From: Chrysochromulina tobinii | Lineage: Eukaryota; Haptophyta; Prymnesiales; Chrysochromulinaceae | Direction: 5' to 3' | Assembly: GCA_001275005.1 (NCBI GenBank) | Contig: JWZX01002545.1 | Span: 1 to 13,050 of the forward strand | Length of the DNA stretch: 13,050 bases | In this document: piece by piece, positions 1 through 8,640 of the stretch | Numbering within the stretch: position 1 is the first letter of the stretch | Layout of the letters: each line of letters begins with the position of its first letter | Made by a program: the position numbers and the translations under genes | Notes under the pieces: generated by a model | Databases searched by the model: none | The model's input: only the letters and a program-made list of their open reading frames with translations | What the model was told of the DNA's origin: nothing

Positions 1-3000
1 CCTCCGCCGTCACCCCCTCCACCTTCACCCCCTCCGCCCTCGCCGCCGCCCTTGCCACCACCGTCGCCACCACCGTCGCCACCGCCTTCGCCACCACCGT
101 CGCCACCTCCTTCACCACCACCCTCGCCACCGCCTCCGTCGCCACCGCCCTCGCCGCCGCCCTCGCCTCCTCCGTCGCCACCGCCGTCCCCGCCTCCGTC
201 ACCCCCTCCATCTCCGCCACCCTCCCCGCCACCGCCCTCGCCGCCACATCTTTGCGGATTGGTTGCTGCGTCTGCTGCCGAGCCGGCCTCGACGGTTTCC
301 TGCTTGGCCTGGCCGTCCATCGACGCTTCCGTCGTTACGTGCGCCCTTAGCGAGGCCGTCGTCGCCTCCTCCTTGACCTCCTCCAGGGCCGTCGTGAGCA
401 CGGCCTCGAGCGCTGTAACGAGCTCTGTCCCCTTCTTGTGCCGCTTCGGCGGCTGCTCACTGAGCAGACAGGACTTTATGTGACTGTTGCGAGCAGCCAC
501 GTTCTTGTGGTGGTCGAAGGGCTTGGCGCACTTGGGGCACGGCAGCTGCGGAGCGAGGAGCGTGCTGCGGCTCTTGCTGAGGCTCTTGCGCGCCGACTTC
601 AATAGCGGCGGCAGCTCGGGCGGCTTCGCCACAGCAGCTGCCTCTAGAGACCCCGTCAGAGGCTCTCCCAGAGGCACCGCCGGCAGTGGCAGCGCTGCAT
701 TCTCGAGGCTGCGCTGTGCCTTGGTTGATGTCCTGCTCTTCTCGCGCCGCTCACGCTTCTTCTCAGCCTGATTATGTTTGGGTAGAGGATGCCCCTTCAG
801 CTCACAAGACGCCGCCTCCCTTGCTCGAGCATCGCCGCTGCGATCCATCTCTTCGTCGTCCTCATCGCGGTCCTCATCGCCGTCCTCGGGGCGCTCGGCC
901 TCCAACGCGAGCGCCTCGACGTCTTCCGCAGAGGGCAGCAGCCCGTGCAGCTCCACCTCGAGATTGCGCTGGGCGCTGAGAGTAGAGGGTCGTGGCCCTT
1001 GCAACTCTCTCTCGAGGAGCCGCGCCGCCACAGCTGACTCGAGCTGCTGGAATGTCGCCTCGTCCTCGAGTACATCGCCATGCCGCAAGATCTCGGAGAG
1101 CGCAGGCGACAAGCCGAGCGCCTCTGAAAAGAGAGGTGAGACGGCGCACGCATCGGGCGCCGCCGTCGCGACTGCCGCCCGGCCGCTCGGCGAACACACT
1201 GCCGCGGCTGACACGGCCCAGTCACTGCATGAGATGGCCCTTGTGACAGCCTCCGCAAAAACCTCAATCGCTGAACCTGCCGCTGCAAGAGGCGGCGAAG
1301 CAAATGGCAGAACCGTGGAGGTGCTCACGCCGGTGCAGGCGCTCACGGCAGAGGGCGACGACTCTTCCTCGAAGAGCCTCAGCAAGTCGTTCGAGCGCAT
1401 GGGCGGGGGCGCCCAGGGCGGCCGCGCTAGCGGGGCGAGCGGCTCGAGCGAGGGCATCGGCGTCATTGACGAGGGCGCGTTCACTTGCGAGGGTGTGAGC
1501 GGCGACGGCAGCGGCGGCTCGGCGATCCGGGGAAGCTCGTTGTCAACGCGATCCGGGAAAGCACGTAGGGACGGCGTGCCCCGGATGTGGCGCTCTGCTG
1601 AGCCTTGCGATGCTTGGGACACGCAGTGGGTCGCAAGATGCGGCCGTGCGTCGATCGAGGCCTTGGCGTCGAGCTGCTCTGCTTCCACTGCTATGGCCGC
1701 TGTTGCCTGGTCCGCCTTGGCCTTCTTGCTCGCTGCCTTGCTCCTTACCTTTGCCGCCTTGCCTGTTGCCTTTGCCTCCTTTGCAGCCTCCTTATCCACC
1801 ACGTCGGCCGGTGACGTCTTGATCACCTTGCGAGCAGCTTTCTTCTCAAGCACGGCTGCTGGCTCGCTCGTGCCCCCTCTCAGCTGCTCCTGCGGTTGCG
1901 GCAGCTGCAGCGGCAGCGTGTCGTAGCAGAACAGGTCGGTCAGGCTAACCGTCGGGAACAGGCTCGCTCTCTCAGCAGCCGCTGCAGCGGTGGCCTTGGC
2001 GCGCCGGCTGGCTCGGCCGTCGGGCAGCGCCCCAACGAGCTTGGAGCTCACGACGTCAAACAGCAGCGCCTGTGTCTCCCTCTCCATCGACATGGCCTTG
2101 GAGCGCTTCGACCCCCTTGCGTCGCTCGGCCCCTTGGGATCTTGGCCGAAGATCGTGTAGCACGCCTTTCGGATCTTTCCCTGGCCGCCGAATCGAATCT
2201 TGTCAAGGCAAGATACGCACTTGCCGCAGGCATTGCCGTTCGGAACGTCGTCGTCGTCGTCGTCGCCACCCGCGCTCACGTATGCGCTCGCACGAGCTCC
2301 GCTCGAATCTGAGCGGCTGCTCTCGGCCTGGCTCGAGTCGCTCTCCTTCACAGGCACGTCCCGCACATGCCCGAGAGACAGGGGCAGGGCGAGCACGGGC
2401 ACTGAAGAAGCGCCCGCATGCTCGACCGCAACGGTCGCATCGGGCGAGGACGAGGGCAATTGCAGCCGCGACATGAAGGGCGACGGCGGCATGGAGGGCG
2501 GCGGCTCGCTCGACGAATCGACGTGCGAGGTCAAGGTGGATGAGACAGACGGTCGCGAAGTTGCAGGCGAGGGGAGAACGGCGCTCTGCTTCTTGCTTTT
2601 CGCTCTACTTCCTCGGCCATGTCCAGGCCAATCCCTCGCTGCCAGCGGTGGATGTGCTGCCGCAGGCGCCGCCGCCGCCGCTGATGCGTCTGCGGGCGCC
2701 GCTCTAGCCTGCTCGGCGGCTTGCTGAGCGTGCGCTGTAGCGTACATGAGGTCGTCTTTCGCTGGCGACACGCCATCGAGCACCTCCAGCAGAGTGAGAC
2801 CCTCGTCTTTGCCCTCGTCCACTTCTTCCTCGTCGTTCTCCTCCGTGCTTGGATGGGCTGGTGGTGGGATGGAGTCCGCCTGGAGCTCTGCTGCTTGGGC
2901 CTCCATTGATGCGAGCATTCCGAATGCGAGCACTCCGAATGCACGAGGCTCGCACATGGCGGGGCTCGCCGTTGGGCTGGGCCATGGCGTGTCACGCCAC

Positions 3001-3983
3001 GCGGCACCTGACGGCGGCGCGTTGCCCGCACGGCTCACTGAGCGGCTTGCGCTCGGCGAGCAGCTGGGCTGCCGGCTGAGGGGGAGGAGGATCGATGAAG
3101 CATTCGACCCGGGCATCGACCACGGCACCGAGATCACAAATGGCTGCGGTGGCTGGAGACCGCATGGAGACTGCACCGTACGCGCTTCCGAGACGGCGCC
3201 CTTGCGCTTGGCGCGGGAGCTGAGCACCGCACCGCCAGCTGTGCGCACACTTGCACCCGACGATGGGCCCGAAGGGGGCACGGAATGCGGGGGCATGGAT
3301 GGGGTGGCTGCTGCTGACGTTTGCGGCTTCATCCGCGTTGGGACACTGGGTGTCGCCAACGAAACCTCAGCTGCAGTTGCGAACTTGGGAGCCGGCGTCT
3401 CGATACGCACGCTCGTTGACGTCGTCGCGTCGAAGGAAAACGAACCCCCGGCAAACAGGTCCTTGTCGTCAAAGAGAGTGCCATTCGCGGGCGTGCGCAC
3501 GTGCAGCAGCGTTGCAAGTGCTCTGTGGGACGAGGCGCACACGTGCATGATTTAGTGTCTGGGGCTTTCATGTGTGATGGGCACACCGTCGGCGGGATGT
3601 TAGGGGGTGCGTGACTGTTCGAATCGCATCCATGCGCACGGCTTTCCGAGTACTGCAATGACAGGCCGCGGCTTGACGATTGGCGCGGCCACTGGCTTCA
3701 CCATGCAGTACTCGAGCAACGGTTGGGCAGCAAGATCAGCGAGTGATGCATTCATGCCGTCCTCGGCGATGGTAACGCCCTGGTCGGAAGCAGCACGAGG
3801 GCTTGCTCGCGAGGAGCGGCCGCTTGTGGGCCCATAGGGGTCATGGGGACTGTACGGCGTGAACCGCGTCGTGCCGACCGACCCAGCGGGGCTGGTGAGT
3901 GGCCGGAAGGTGCCGAATCCAAGCTTGTAGTTCGAATGCGCAAGCACTCGAGCACCTGGTTCGACAGGCGTGCCCTCCGCCAT
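1..3983 (-). CDS. Large CXXC / C2HC zinc-finger low-complexity protein, partial at its C-terminus (join of <1..3522 and 3640..3983)
   Basis: I translated the minus strand codon by codon from 3548 to 3 and met no stop; most codons end in G or C. The proposed first exon starts at the ATG at 3983 (context GCCATGG) and joins the long exon through a 117-base intron, giving at least 1,288 residues. Landmarks in that model: acidic stretch near 355; Asp6 run near 535-540 followed by a half CXXC finger (Cys547, 550, 553, 569, with the R-F-G-G signature); Ala/Lys-rich, histone-H1-like segment about 670-720; second acidic stretch near 990-1005; basic KKRERREK near 1035; C2HC finger 1110-1133; Gly-(Glu/Asp) repeat from about 1208 to the edge. 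Most of the remainder is Ser/Pro/Ala-rich and looks disordered. CXXC domains typically bind CpG DNA, so a nuclear or chromatin role is inferred. An upstream in-frame ATG lies at 4049. I do not recognise an orthologue. Confidence 0.72.
3..245 (-). repeat. Gly-Gly-Gly-(Glu/Asp) coding repeat (antisense reads Ser-Pro-Pro-Pro)
   Basis: About 81 codons of the zinc-finger gene read as GGG(E/D) and GGGG(E/D) units with one Lys. The other strand of the same DNA reads SPPP/SPPPP, which would resemble an algal hydroxyproline-rich wall protein. The minus reading is preferred because it continues about 1,090 further codons without a stop, whereas the plus reading meets a TGA at 481-483 after unremarkable sequence. 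The array continues past the left edge. Confidence 0.75.
468..539 (-). other. C2HC zinc-finger motif
   Basis: The spacing is C-P-K-C-x16-H-x3-C, at residues 1110-1133 of the model, flanked by Lys/Arg-rich sequence on both sides. The C-P-x-C start and H-x3-C end resemble UBZ4-type ubiquitin-binding fingers and other single C2HC fingers. Which class it belongs to cannot be settled by eye. Confidence 0.6.
2160..2228 (-). other. Half CXXC zinc-finger motif
   Basis: The minus frame reads C-G-K-C-x2-C, then L-D-K-I-R-F-G-G, then a Cys 16 residues after the third (residues 547, 550, 553 and 569 of the model). This matches the second half of the zf-CXXC domain, CGxCxxCxDxxKFGG...C. The first CGxCxxC block is absent: the residues before it are an Asp6 run plus VPNGNA. 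Four Cys could hold one zinc rather than two. Confidence 0.7.
2911..2940 (-). repeat. 15-base tandem repeat inside the zinc-finger gene
   Basis: Two abutting 15-base copies (2911-2925 and 2926-2940) differ at one base. On the coding strand they encode two copies of a five-residue unit, A-F-G-(V/M)-L, so the duplication is in frame and probably tolerated in a disordered region. Confidence 0.7.
3523..3639 (-). other. Predicted 117-base intron in the zinc-finger gene
   Basis: Read on the minus strand, the segment begins GTGCGC and ends CGTCCCACAG. It removes the two in-frame stops (TAA at 3602-3600 and at 3554-3552) that separate the exons, and the split codon CC|A restores the frame. ACTAAAT, about 30 bases before the acceptor, resembles a branch site. 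Its length is a multiple of three. Alternative: two separate genes, the second starting at the ATG at 3548. Confidence 0.5.
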
Positions 3984-4367
3984 GGCGTTGAGGGGCGGGA
4001 ATCTCGCGACTGACCGTTCGGTCCAGATTACTCGCAGAAAAATGTGCATGCATTTCTTCCTGTTTCTTCTTCACCAGATCCTAGCTAGCGCACACAATTA
4101 AGTACTCGAGTACATATCTAGCTCGGCTCAGGCTTTGAAAGCCTTTGCGTGAACAAAAGTGGTACTGCAGCGCGGGGGGCGTGCGTCCGAGCGATGCACG
4201 GGAAGAACACAGCCCAAACCCTTGTCTACCTGTGAGCGTGCTGGCTAACGATGGAGTCCACGGGCGGGCCGCAAATGCATTGCCGAGATTGGACTTGGCT
4301 GTTCATGGCAGCCGATGGCGACGACTGCTCGCGGAGGTCTGCTGTGCTCAGCCCCTATCGCACCTCA
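3984..4367. promoter_or_regulatory. Intergenic region: promoter side of the zinc-finger gene, 3' side of the EF-hand gene
   Basis: There is no convincing gene here; short frames read as arbitrary Arg/Ser-rich sequence. Positions 4075-4140 are markedly more A/T-rich than their surroundings and hold CTAGCTAG at 4081-4088 and a perfect 12-base palindrome GTACTCGAGTAC at 4102-4113. Transcription of the zinc-finger gene should start within this stretch. I see no clear TATA box or polyadenylation signal. Confidence 0.4.
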
Positions 4368-4856
4368 TTACATGTACCCCTCCTTGTGCACGGTCGGCAA
4401 GTCGCTTTTGATGACCGACATGTAGTCCTTCAGCCGTACAGTGCCGTCCGAGCCCGCTGCGACCTTAAGCACAGAGTCCACCTGCGCCTCCGACAACTTG
4501 GAGCCCGCAGTCGCTGACAAGATGGGCCGCAGCTCCGAAACGCTGATGGAGCCGCTCCCGTCCTTGTCTAACGCCTTGAAGGCGCGGTTGCACATGTCGT
4601 CTACGTTGATGTTGGCAATGATCGGGCCCATGTACTCCTTGAAGGTTTGAAACGAGATGAACCGACCAGGTGCGTCACTGTCTGTCAACTCGCTCAAAAT
4701 CTCAGAGAGCGTCAGCTCATCCACCTCCTGGCCGAGCAGCTTGCACATCAAGTAGTTGAGCTCCCTGATCTCGACGCCTCCGGACCCGTTCTTGTCCATC
4801 ATGACAAAAACATTCATCAGCTCCTGCTCCTGGGCAGTTGTGAGCTTGGCCGTCAT
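4368..4856 (-). CDS. Calmodulin-like EF-hand calcium-binding protein
   Basis: This is a complete intronless frame of 162 residues. The longer open frame upstream begins only at TTG (4898), so I start at the ATG at 4856. EF-hand 1 is canonical at residues 21-32 (D-K-N-G-S-G-G-V-E-I-R-E). EF-hand 2, near 59-70, has lost the proper spacing and the final Glu. EF-hand 3 is canonical at 97-108 (D-K-D-G-S-G-S-I-S-V-S-E). EF-hand 4, near 133-144, is degenerate. Two calcium sites are therefore likely, one per lobe. Length and layout match the calmodulin/centrin/troponin-C superfamily, but the pattern of lost sites and a short C-terminal extension argue against true calmodulin. There is no transmembrane segment and no N-terminal Gly for myristoylation, so a soluble calcium sensor is inferred. 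Its partner is unknown. Confidence 0.9.
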   Translation of the reverse strand: MTAKLTTAQEQELMNVFVMMDKNGSGGVEIRELNYLMCKLLGQEVDELTLSEILSELTDSDAPGRFISFQTFKEYMGPIIANINVDDMCNRAFKALDKDGSGSISVSELRPILSATAGSKLSEAQVDSVLKVAAGSDGTVRLKDYMSVIKSDLPTVHKEGYM

Positions 4857-5623
4857 CGTGGAAAAAAAGGATGAGCAGCTCGGACGACTTTTGGTCAAGT
4901 TTGTTCTTCCGCAAACTTAGGTCGGTGTGAAGAACTATAAACATTGGCTGTGAAGACAAGTCAAGTACGTCAGTCAGTCAGTTTCGTCGCGGTCCCCCCG
5001 TGCTCACCACACCGTCTCCAGGGACGGCTCCACTACCCTCGGTCAACACAAGTATACTGAGTACCGGTACTACTCGCTCGCGCTCGGGCTACTCAAGTTC
5101 GCTAGATTCGCTAGTGAGGTCGGTCTCTCCCACCTGCGATGACCCCCACGGACTTCGGTCGAATTTTTGGCAAACTAAAGAAGAATATTTGGGCTCCGGC
5201 TCTCTTGACACCGAGGTTTTTTTTAAGCGTCACCGGGGGGAGCCGGACATGGAGCCAGCCGGGAGCCGCGAGCCGGAACACACAAATTTGAACACACACG
5301 GTTCCGCCTACCGGTTAGAAGACACTGCGAGTTATCTAGACACCAGGTGCGAGGTGGGAGGCGACGGAGAGCCGGGAGTCCACAGCGTGACCGCACAGGA
5401 CACACACCAGAGTTAGATACTCACTCACGGTTCACTCACACGGACGATACCCCGCATACGGTAACCGCGTTTACTATCGTCCTAAGTCTCGATCCTAAGT
5501 GAGCGGCGCTCGGGACACAGGCGGGCCCGGCCGGGGTGGGGGCGCACGTCGATCTCGGGGTGCCGCATCTGCCATCTCCCCGCTCCGAGATGGTAAATGG
5601 CTCGTCTCGTCGTGTTCGACCGA
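4857..5623. promoter_or_regulatory. Intergenic region: EF-hand promoter and 3' flank of the membrane-protein gene
   Basis: These 767 bases contain a 138-codon plus-strand frame (5000-5416), but it shows no domain and sits in repetitive sequence rich in short CACA and CACTCAC runs, so I treat it as chance. On the minus strand CCAAT occurs near 4946, about 90 bases before the EF-hand ATG. Other small features are CAGT repeats near 4970-4982, adjacent palindromes at 5051-5058 and 5060-5071, and two tandem TTCGCTAG copies at 5098-5115. Confidence 0.4.
5060..5071. repeat. 12-base perfect palindrome AGTACCGGTACT
   Basis: It is preceded one base earlier by the 8-base palindrome AGTATACT (5051-5058). 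It lies about 200 bases before the EF-hand ATG. It could be a dimeric factor site, but a few 12-base palindromes are expected by chance in a window of this length. Confidence 0.35.
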
Positions 5624-7161
5624 CTAGTCTAATTCGTATACGAATGCGCCCTCATCGGCACCGTGACCGTCAGGAGCTTCCTGCTGCGCCACCTGTGAGA
5701 AGCCAACTGAGAAGCCAGTCGCCTTGCGCGCCGCACGCGGCATCGGACACGGATGAGAATCAATCTTTTGCTTCTTCGGCTTCTGCTGCTTCTTTGTAGC
5801 AGCACTTCGCTCGCTATCCTTGTTTCCCGCGTGTGGGGTGATTCTTTTCTGATGTCGGCCATGATATCGGTCTTCCGCAGAGACAGAGGCGCGGCCGAGC
5901 CGAGAGCCGAGGTGGAAGGTGAGACCGAAGAAAGTCAGGACACCGCACAAGGTGAAGACTACGAGAACTGGGAGACCACTGGCCACGTCCAAGTCGACGC
6001 CCATGAGTACGACTTTTCCGCCCTCAATCATAAGCAGCTTCGGCGGCGGAGGAGACTCTGGCGGCGGCCATGCTGGTGGAACATGAGGAGCCCTTGGTAG
6101 AGGCGAAGGCGGGCACGCTGGAAGAGGCGGTGAAGGTGGAGGTGGCGGAGAGGCTGGCAGCGGCGGGCTCGGCGGTGGCTTTGCGGGTGGCTGCTGTGGT
6201 GGCGACTCTTTGCAGCCAACCGGGTTCATCCTGCAGCCCCCAGCCAATTCGTCCCAGGTGCATGGGATGGGTTCACCGAGATTTGACCAGGCGTAGCTGC
6301 GCTCGCATGCCTCCATGTCTCGAATCGCATCGCAAAAGCCATACCAGTCCGGGACGAGCGAGCGTCCAGTGATGCAAGATGGCGACAGGAACGTTGCACA
6401 CATGGAACCAACTGGTGGAGGGGGGCTTACGTCCACAAACGCGTCAGCACCAATCTGTAACTGCTCGCAGCACTTGGGCGGGTAATAGCGGACCAGCGGC
6501 ACCTGGCTTGCGCACTTTCCGTGCTTCTGCAAGTGATTTCGATGGGCGTTTCGGACGGCTTCTCCCGCACCATGCGTGATTACGAATGCCTCGAGCGCAT
6601 CGACGAAGTGGCTCTCCCAATATTGGCGACCGACGATGAATTCGTTGATCCAATAGGCCGTGGCCGGCTCGCCGCTCCTCAGAACTTGCAACGTCTGCTC
6701 TGGCGACCACGACTCGGGGCATCCGCCATTTCTCTGTCCGCCAGTCCCTTGGTCGTGATCAAAACCGCACAATACTTCTGTGCTCGCCGCCATGATTAGC
6801 CCACCGTCTTCGTGTTTACGGCTGTTCCATATCTGCGGCTTGCGGTATGTGATCACAGATGTCGAGTAGAATGTTTCCGAAAAGCCGGGCCGCTCGTACA
6901 TGTGGCCATCTAGCTCGCCCTGGTTGTCAAAGATGTGGATGAGAACTCCCGCCTCGGCCAGTGAGGTGCTAGGCCTTCCTCGAAAGAAACGCGCGTTGAT
7001 TCCTGCGACGATTTGACGTGGAGGCAGCCTCGAGGAAAGAGCCTCCATTGGAGTGAGGCACAATTTTCACATGAATGCCGACCAGAACACAAAACCACCA
7101 AGGCGCAGGTAGAAGAGAAACGTAGGCTGTAAGAGCTCACGAGGACTCGAGGAGCGATCAT
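5624..7161 (-). CDS. Type I membrane protein with extracellular domain, Pro-rich stalk and basic tail (join of 5624..7002 and 7083..7161)
   Basis: The main frame is open from 7063 to the TAG at 5624, but its first codon is TTG. The internal ATG at 7048 gives no signal peptide. Splicing an 80-base intron joins it in frame to an ATG at 7161 whose first 27 residues look like a signal peptide (hydrophobic run TCALVVLCSG), giving 485 residues. Next come an extracellular region of about 260 residues with roughly a dozen Cys, a Ser-Pro/Pro-rich stalk about 290-347, one hydrophobic helix about 369-391 (VLVVFTLCGVLTFFGLTF), and a basic tail of about 94 residues with KKQQKPKKQK. Topology would be outside-stalk-membrane-inside. 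The extracellular domain recalls a large uncharacterised family I associate from memory with haptophytes; no function is known to me. The first exon is the uncertain part: it starts only 16 bases beyond the LRR gene's stop. Confidence 0.7.
7003..7082 (-). other. Possible 80-base intron in the membrane-protein gene
   Basis: On the minus strand it would begin GTCGGC and end ATCGTCGCAG, splitting a Gly codon as G|GA and preserving frame. The acceptor is good but the donor is weak. It is proposed because the downstream frame alone lacks a signal peptide although the protein has a stalk and a transmembrane helix. Confidence 0.35.
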
Positions 7162-7177
7162 GGGACTTGGAAGCGAC

Positions 7178-8626
7178 CTATAGGACAGTCTGACATGTCA
7201 CAGTGCCTTCACCACGCGCGATGCAGAGTGCTCGCATGAGCGTCGCTTCCTTGTGCCGCAGCCTCGCCACCTCGTTGCCCGCATCATCCAGCGCAGCCTG
7301 CACCTCCCGCAGGGCTGTGTTAGCGCTTGCGCACGCTCCGGCCTGCCGGACCGTTGTGTGCACAGAGAGGGATTCGGTGCTTGGCAGCGTGCGGCAGTCG
7401 TGACGGGCTGCACCTCCAACGCGTGCGACCCCGGGCGGCGGCGGCGGCGGCATCCCATGCGGTGGCGCGCGGAGGCCTTCGCTCGTAAACAGCTTGAGAA
7501 CATCACGGCTCGCTAGCTCGCGTGCGTGCTCCGTCGGCTCCACAACTGGCAACGGCGGCGGCGCACCGGCGGCAGCTCTCCTATTGTGACGGAGCAGACC
7601 CTCGATGGCCTGAAGAGCCTGAGCGTCCACGTGGCGGTTGCGCGACAGGTCGAGCGCAGTGAGCCTGCCATTGGACACGAGTGCGTCGCCGAGCGCGAAC
7701 ACCCCTTGCATGCGCAGCCTGTTGCCGCTCAGGTCGAGCGACTCGAGCGAGCGATTCCCCACAGGCCGCGCCGCTCCGAGCGCGTCGGCGAAGGCGATCG
7801 CGCTCGCATCGCGCAGCCGATTGGATGCGAGCACGAGCTGGCGGAGGGAGCCCCTGCGCTTACGCACAAGCGCCGCCGCGAGCGCCTGACCCGCCTGGTC
7901 GCTCAAGCCGTTGCGGGCGAGCATGACGTCAGCGAGGGACGTGTGCGGCAGCGCCGCCGCTAGCGTGCAGGCACCCGCATCGCCCGACGCGTTATCGCTC
8001 AGGTCGAGGTGCGTGAGCGCGCGCCCGCGCTCGAGTCCGGCGACGAGCATCGTCACGCCCGTCGGGCCCAGCTGGCAGCCTTGCAGGAGCAGACATGCCA
8101 GATGCGGCAGTTGGCTCTCGGCGAGGGCACGCCCAAGGCACGCGCCGCCAGCCGCTCCGAGCGGGTTGAAGGCGAGCGCGAGCGAGTGCAGGCTCAGCGG
8201 CTTGGGCGAGGTCATCGATGGCGGAGTGAGCATCGCGCCGATGGCTTCGCCAGCGAGATTGTTGCGGGAGAGCCTGAGCTCAAGCAGCCCGCCACAGCCG
8301 TTGCTGTCATCGTCGTCAACCTCGTGCGCCCTCTGGAGCAGCAGCGGGCTGAGCAACTGGCAGGCATGCACAAGCGCATTCGCACCCAAATCTAGAGTGG
8401 TGCAGCCACCGCGCTCGCACAGCATGTGCACCAGCGGTTCTGCTCCCGAATCAGTCAAGTCGCAGCCGTACAAGTCCAAGGAGCTCAGCATCGCCGGGGT
8501 CGAAGCTCTCATGGCATCTGCGATCGCAGTGCCACCCGCGACGCCGAGGTGCAAGCCGCGGAGCGAGTCGCGAAGAGGCTCGGAGCGCGCCACCCGCAGT
8601 AGCGCGGCGATGAGCTCAGTGGACAT
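7178..8626 (-). CDS. Leucine-rich-repeat protein (ribonuclease-inhibitor-like type) with C-terminal coiled coil
   Basis: The complete frame is 482 residues from the ATG at 8626; the open frame extends six codons upstream to a TTG. About eleven repeats of the L-x2-L-x-L-x2-N/C-x-L-x3-G type start near residues 23, 48, 75, 114, 146, 176, 204, 231, 261, 294 and 322. This is the long (about 28-residue) class found in RanGAP1 and NLR proteins. A short acidic insert (DDDD) lies near 104-107. The part after 345 is Pro-rich with a P6 run near 393-398, then a heptad-like helix about 437-468. I see no NACHT, kinase, F-box, signal peptide or membrane segment, so it is probably an intracellular binding scaffold with unknown partner. 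It is divergent from the MED28-like gene, 149 bases apart. Confidence 0.85.
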   Translation of the reverse strand: MSTELIAALLRVARSEPLRDSLRGLHLGVAGGTAIADAMRASTPAMLSSLDLYGCDLTDSGAEPLVHMLCERGGCTTLDLGANALVHACQLLSPLLLQRAHEVDDDDSNGCGGLLELRLSRNNLAGEAIGAMLTPPSMTSPKPLSLHSLALAFNPLGAAGGACLGRALAESQLPHLACLLLQGCQLGPTGVTMLVAGLERGRALTHLDLSDNASGDAGACTLAAALPHTSLADVMLARNGLSDQAGQALAAALVRKRRGSLRQLVLASNRLRDASAIAFADALGAARPVGNRSLESLDLSGNRLRMQGVFALGDALVSNGRLTALDLSRNRHVDAQALQAIEGLLRHNRRAAAGAPPPLPVVEPTEHARELASRDVLKLFTSEGLRAPPHGMPPPPPPGVARVGGAARHDCRTLPSTESLSVHTTVRQAGACASANTALREVQAALDDAGNEVARLRHKEATLMRALCIARGEGTVTCQTVL

Positions 8627-8640
8627 CTGAAAAGGTCCGT

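Noticed and set aside
52-483. Plus-strand pherophorin-like Ser-Pro-Pro-Pro protein
   Set aside because: It starts at TTG, its C-terminal half looks random, and it is antisense to the uninterrupted minus-strand zinc-finger frame.
778-1926. Long plus-strand Ser/Ala-rich frame (382 codons), also starting without a usable conserved N-terminus
   Set aside because: It is antisense to the minus-strand gene; Ser and Ala runs arise from reading GAG/GAC/GCG-rich codons backwards. No domain is visible.
2746-3555. Plus-strand 269-codon frame
   Set aside because: It is antisense to the same minus-strand gene, with no recognisable motif.
4857-4898. N-terminal extension of the EF-hand protein by 14 residues
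   Set aside because: The extension begins at TTG; the first ATG (4856) gives a normal EF-hand N-terminus.
5000-5416. Plus-strand 138-codon frame
   Set aside because: It lies in repetitive intergenic sequence between two minus-strand genes, with no domain and an arbitrary composition.
7911-8630. Plus-strand 239-codon Ser/Ala-rich frame
   Set aside because: It is a shadow of the LRR gene, whose eleven periodic repeats on the minus strand are unmistakable.
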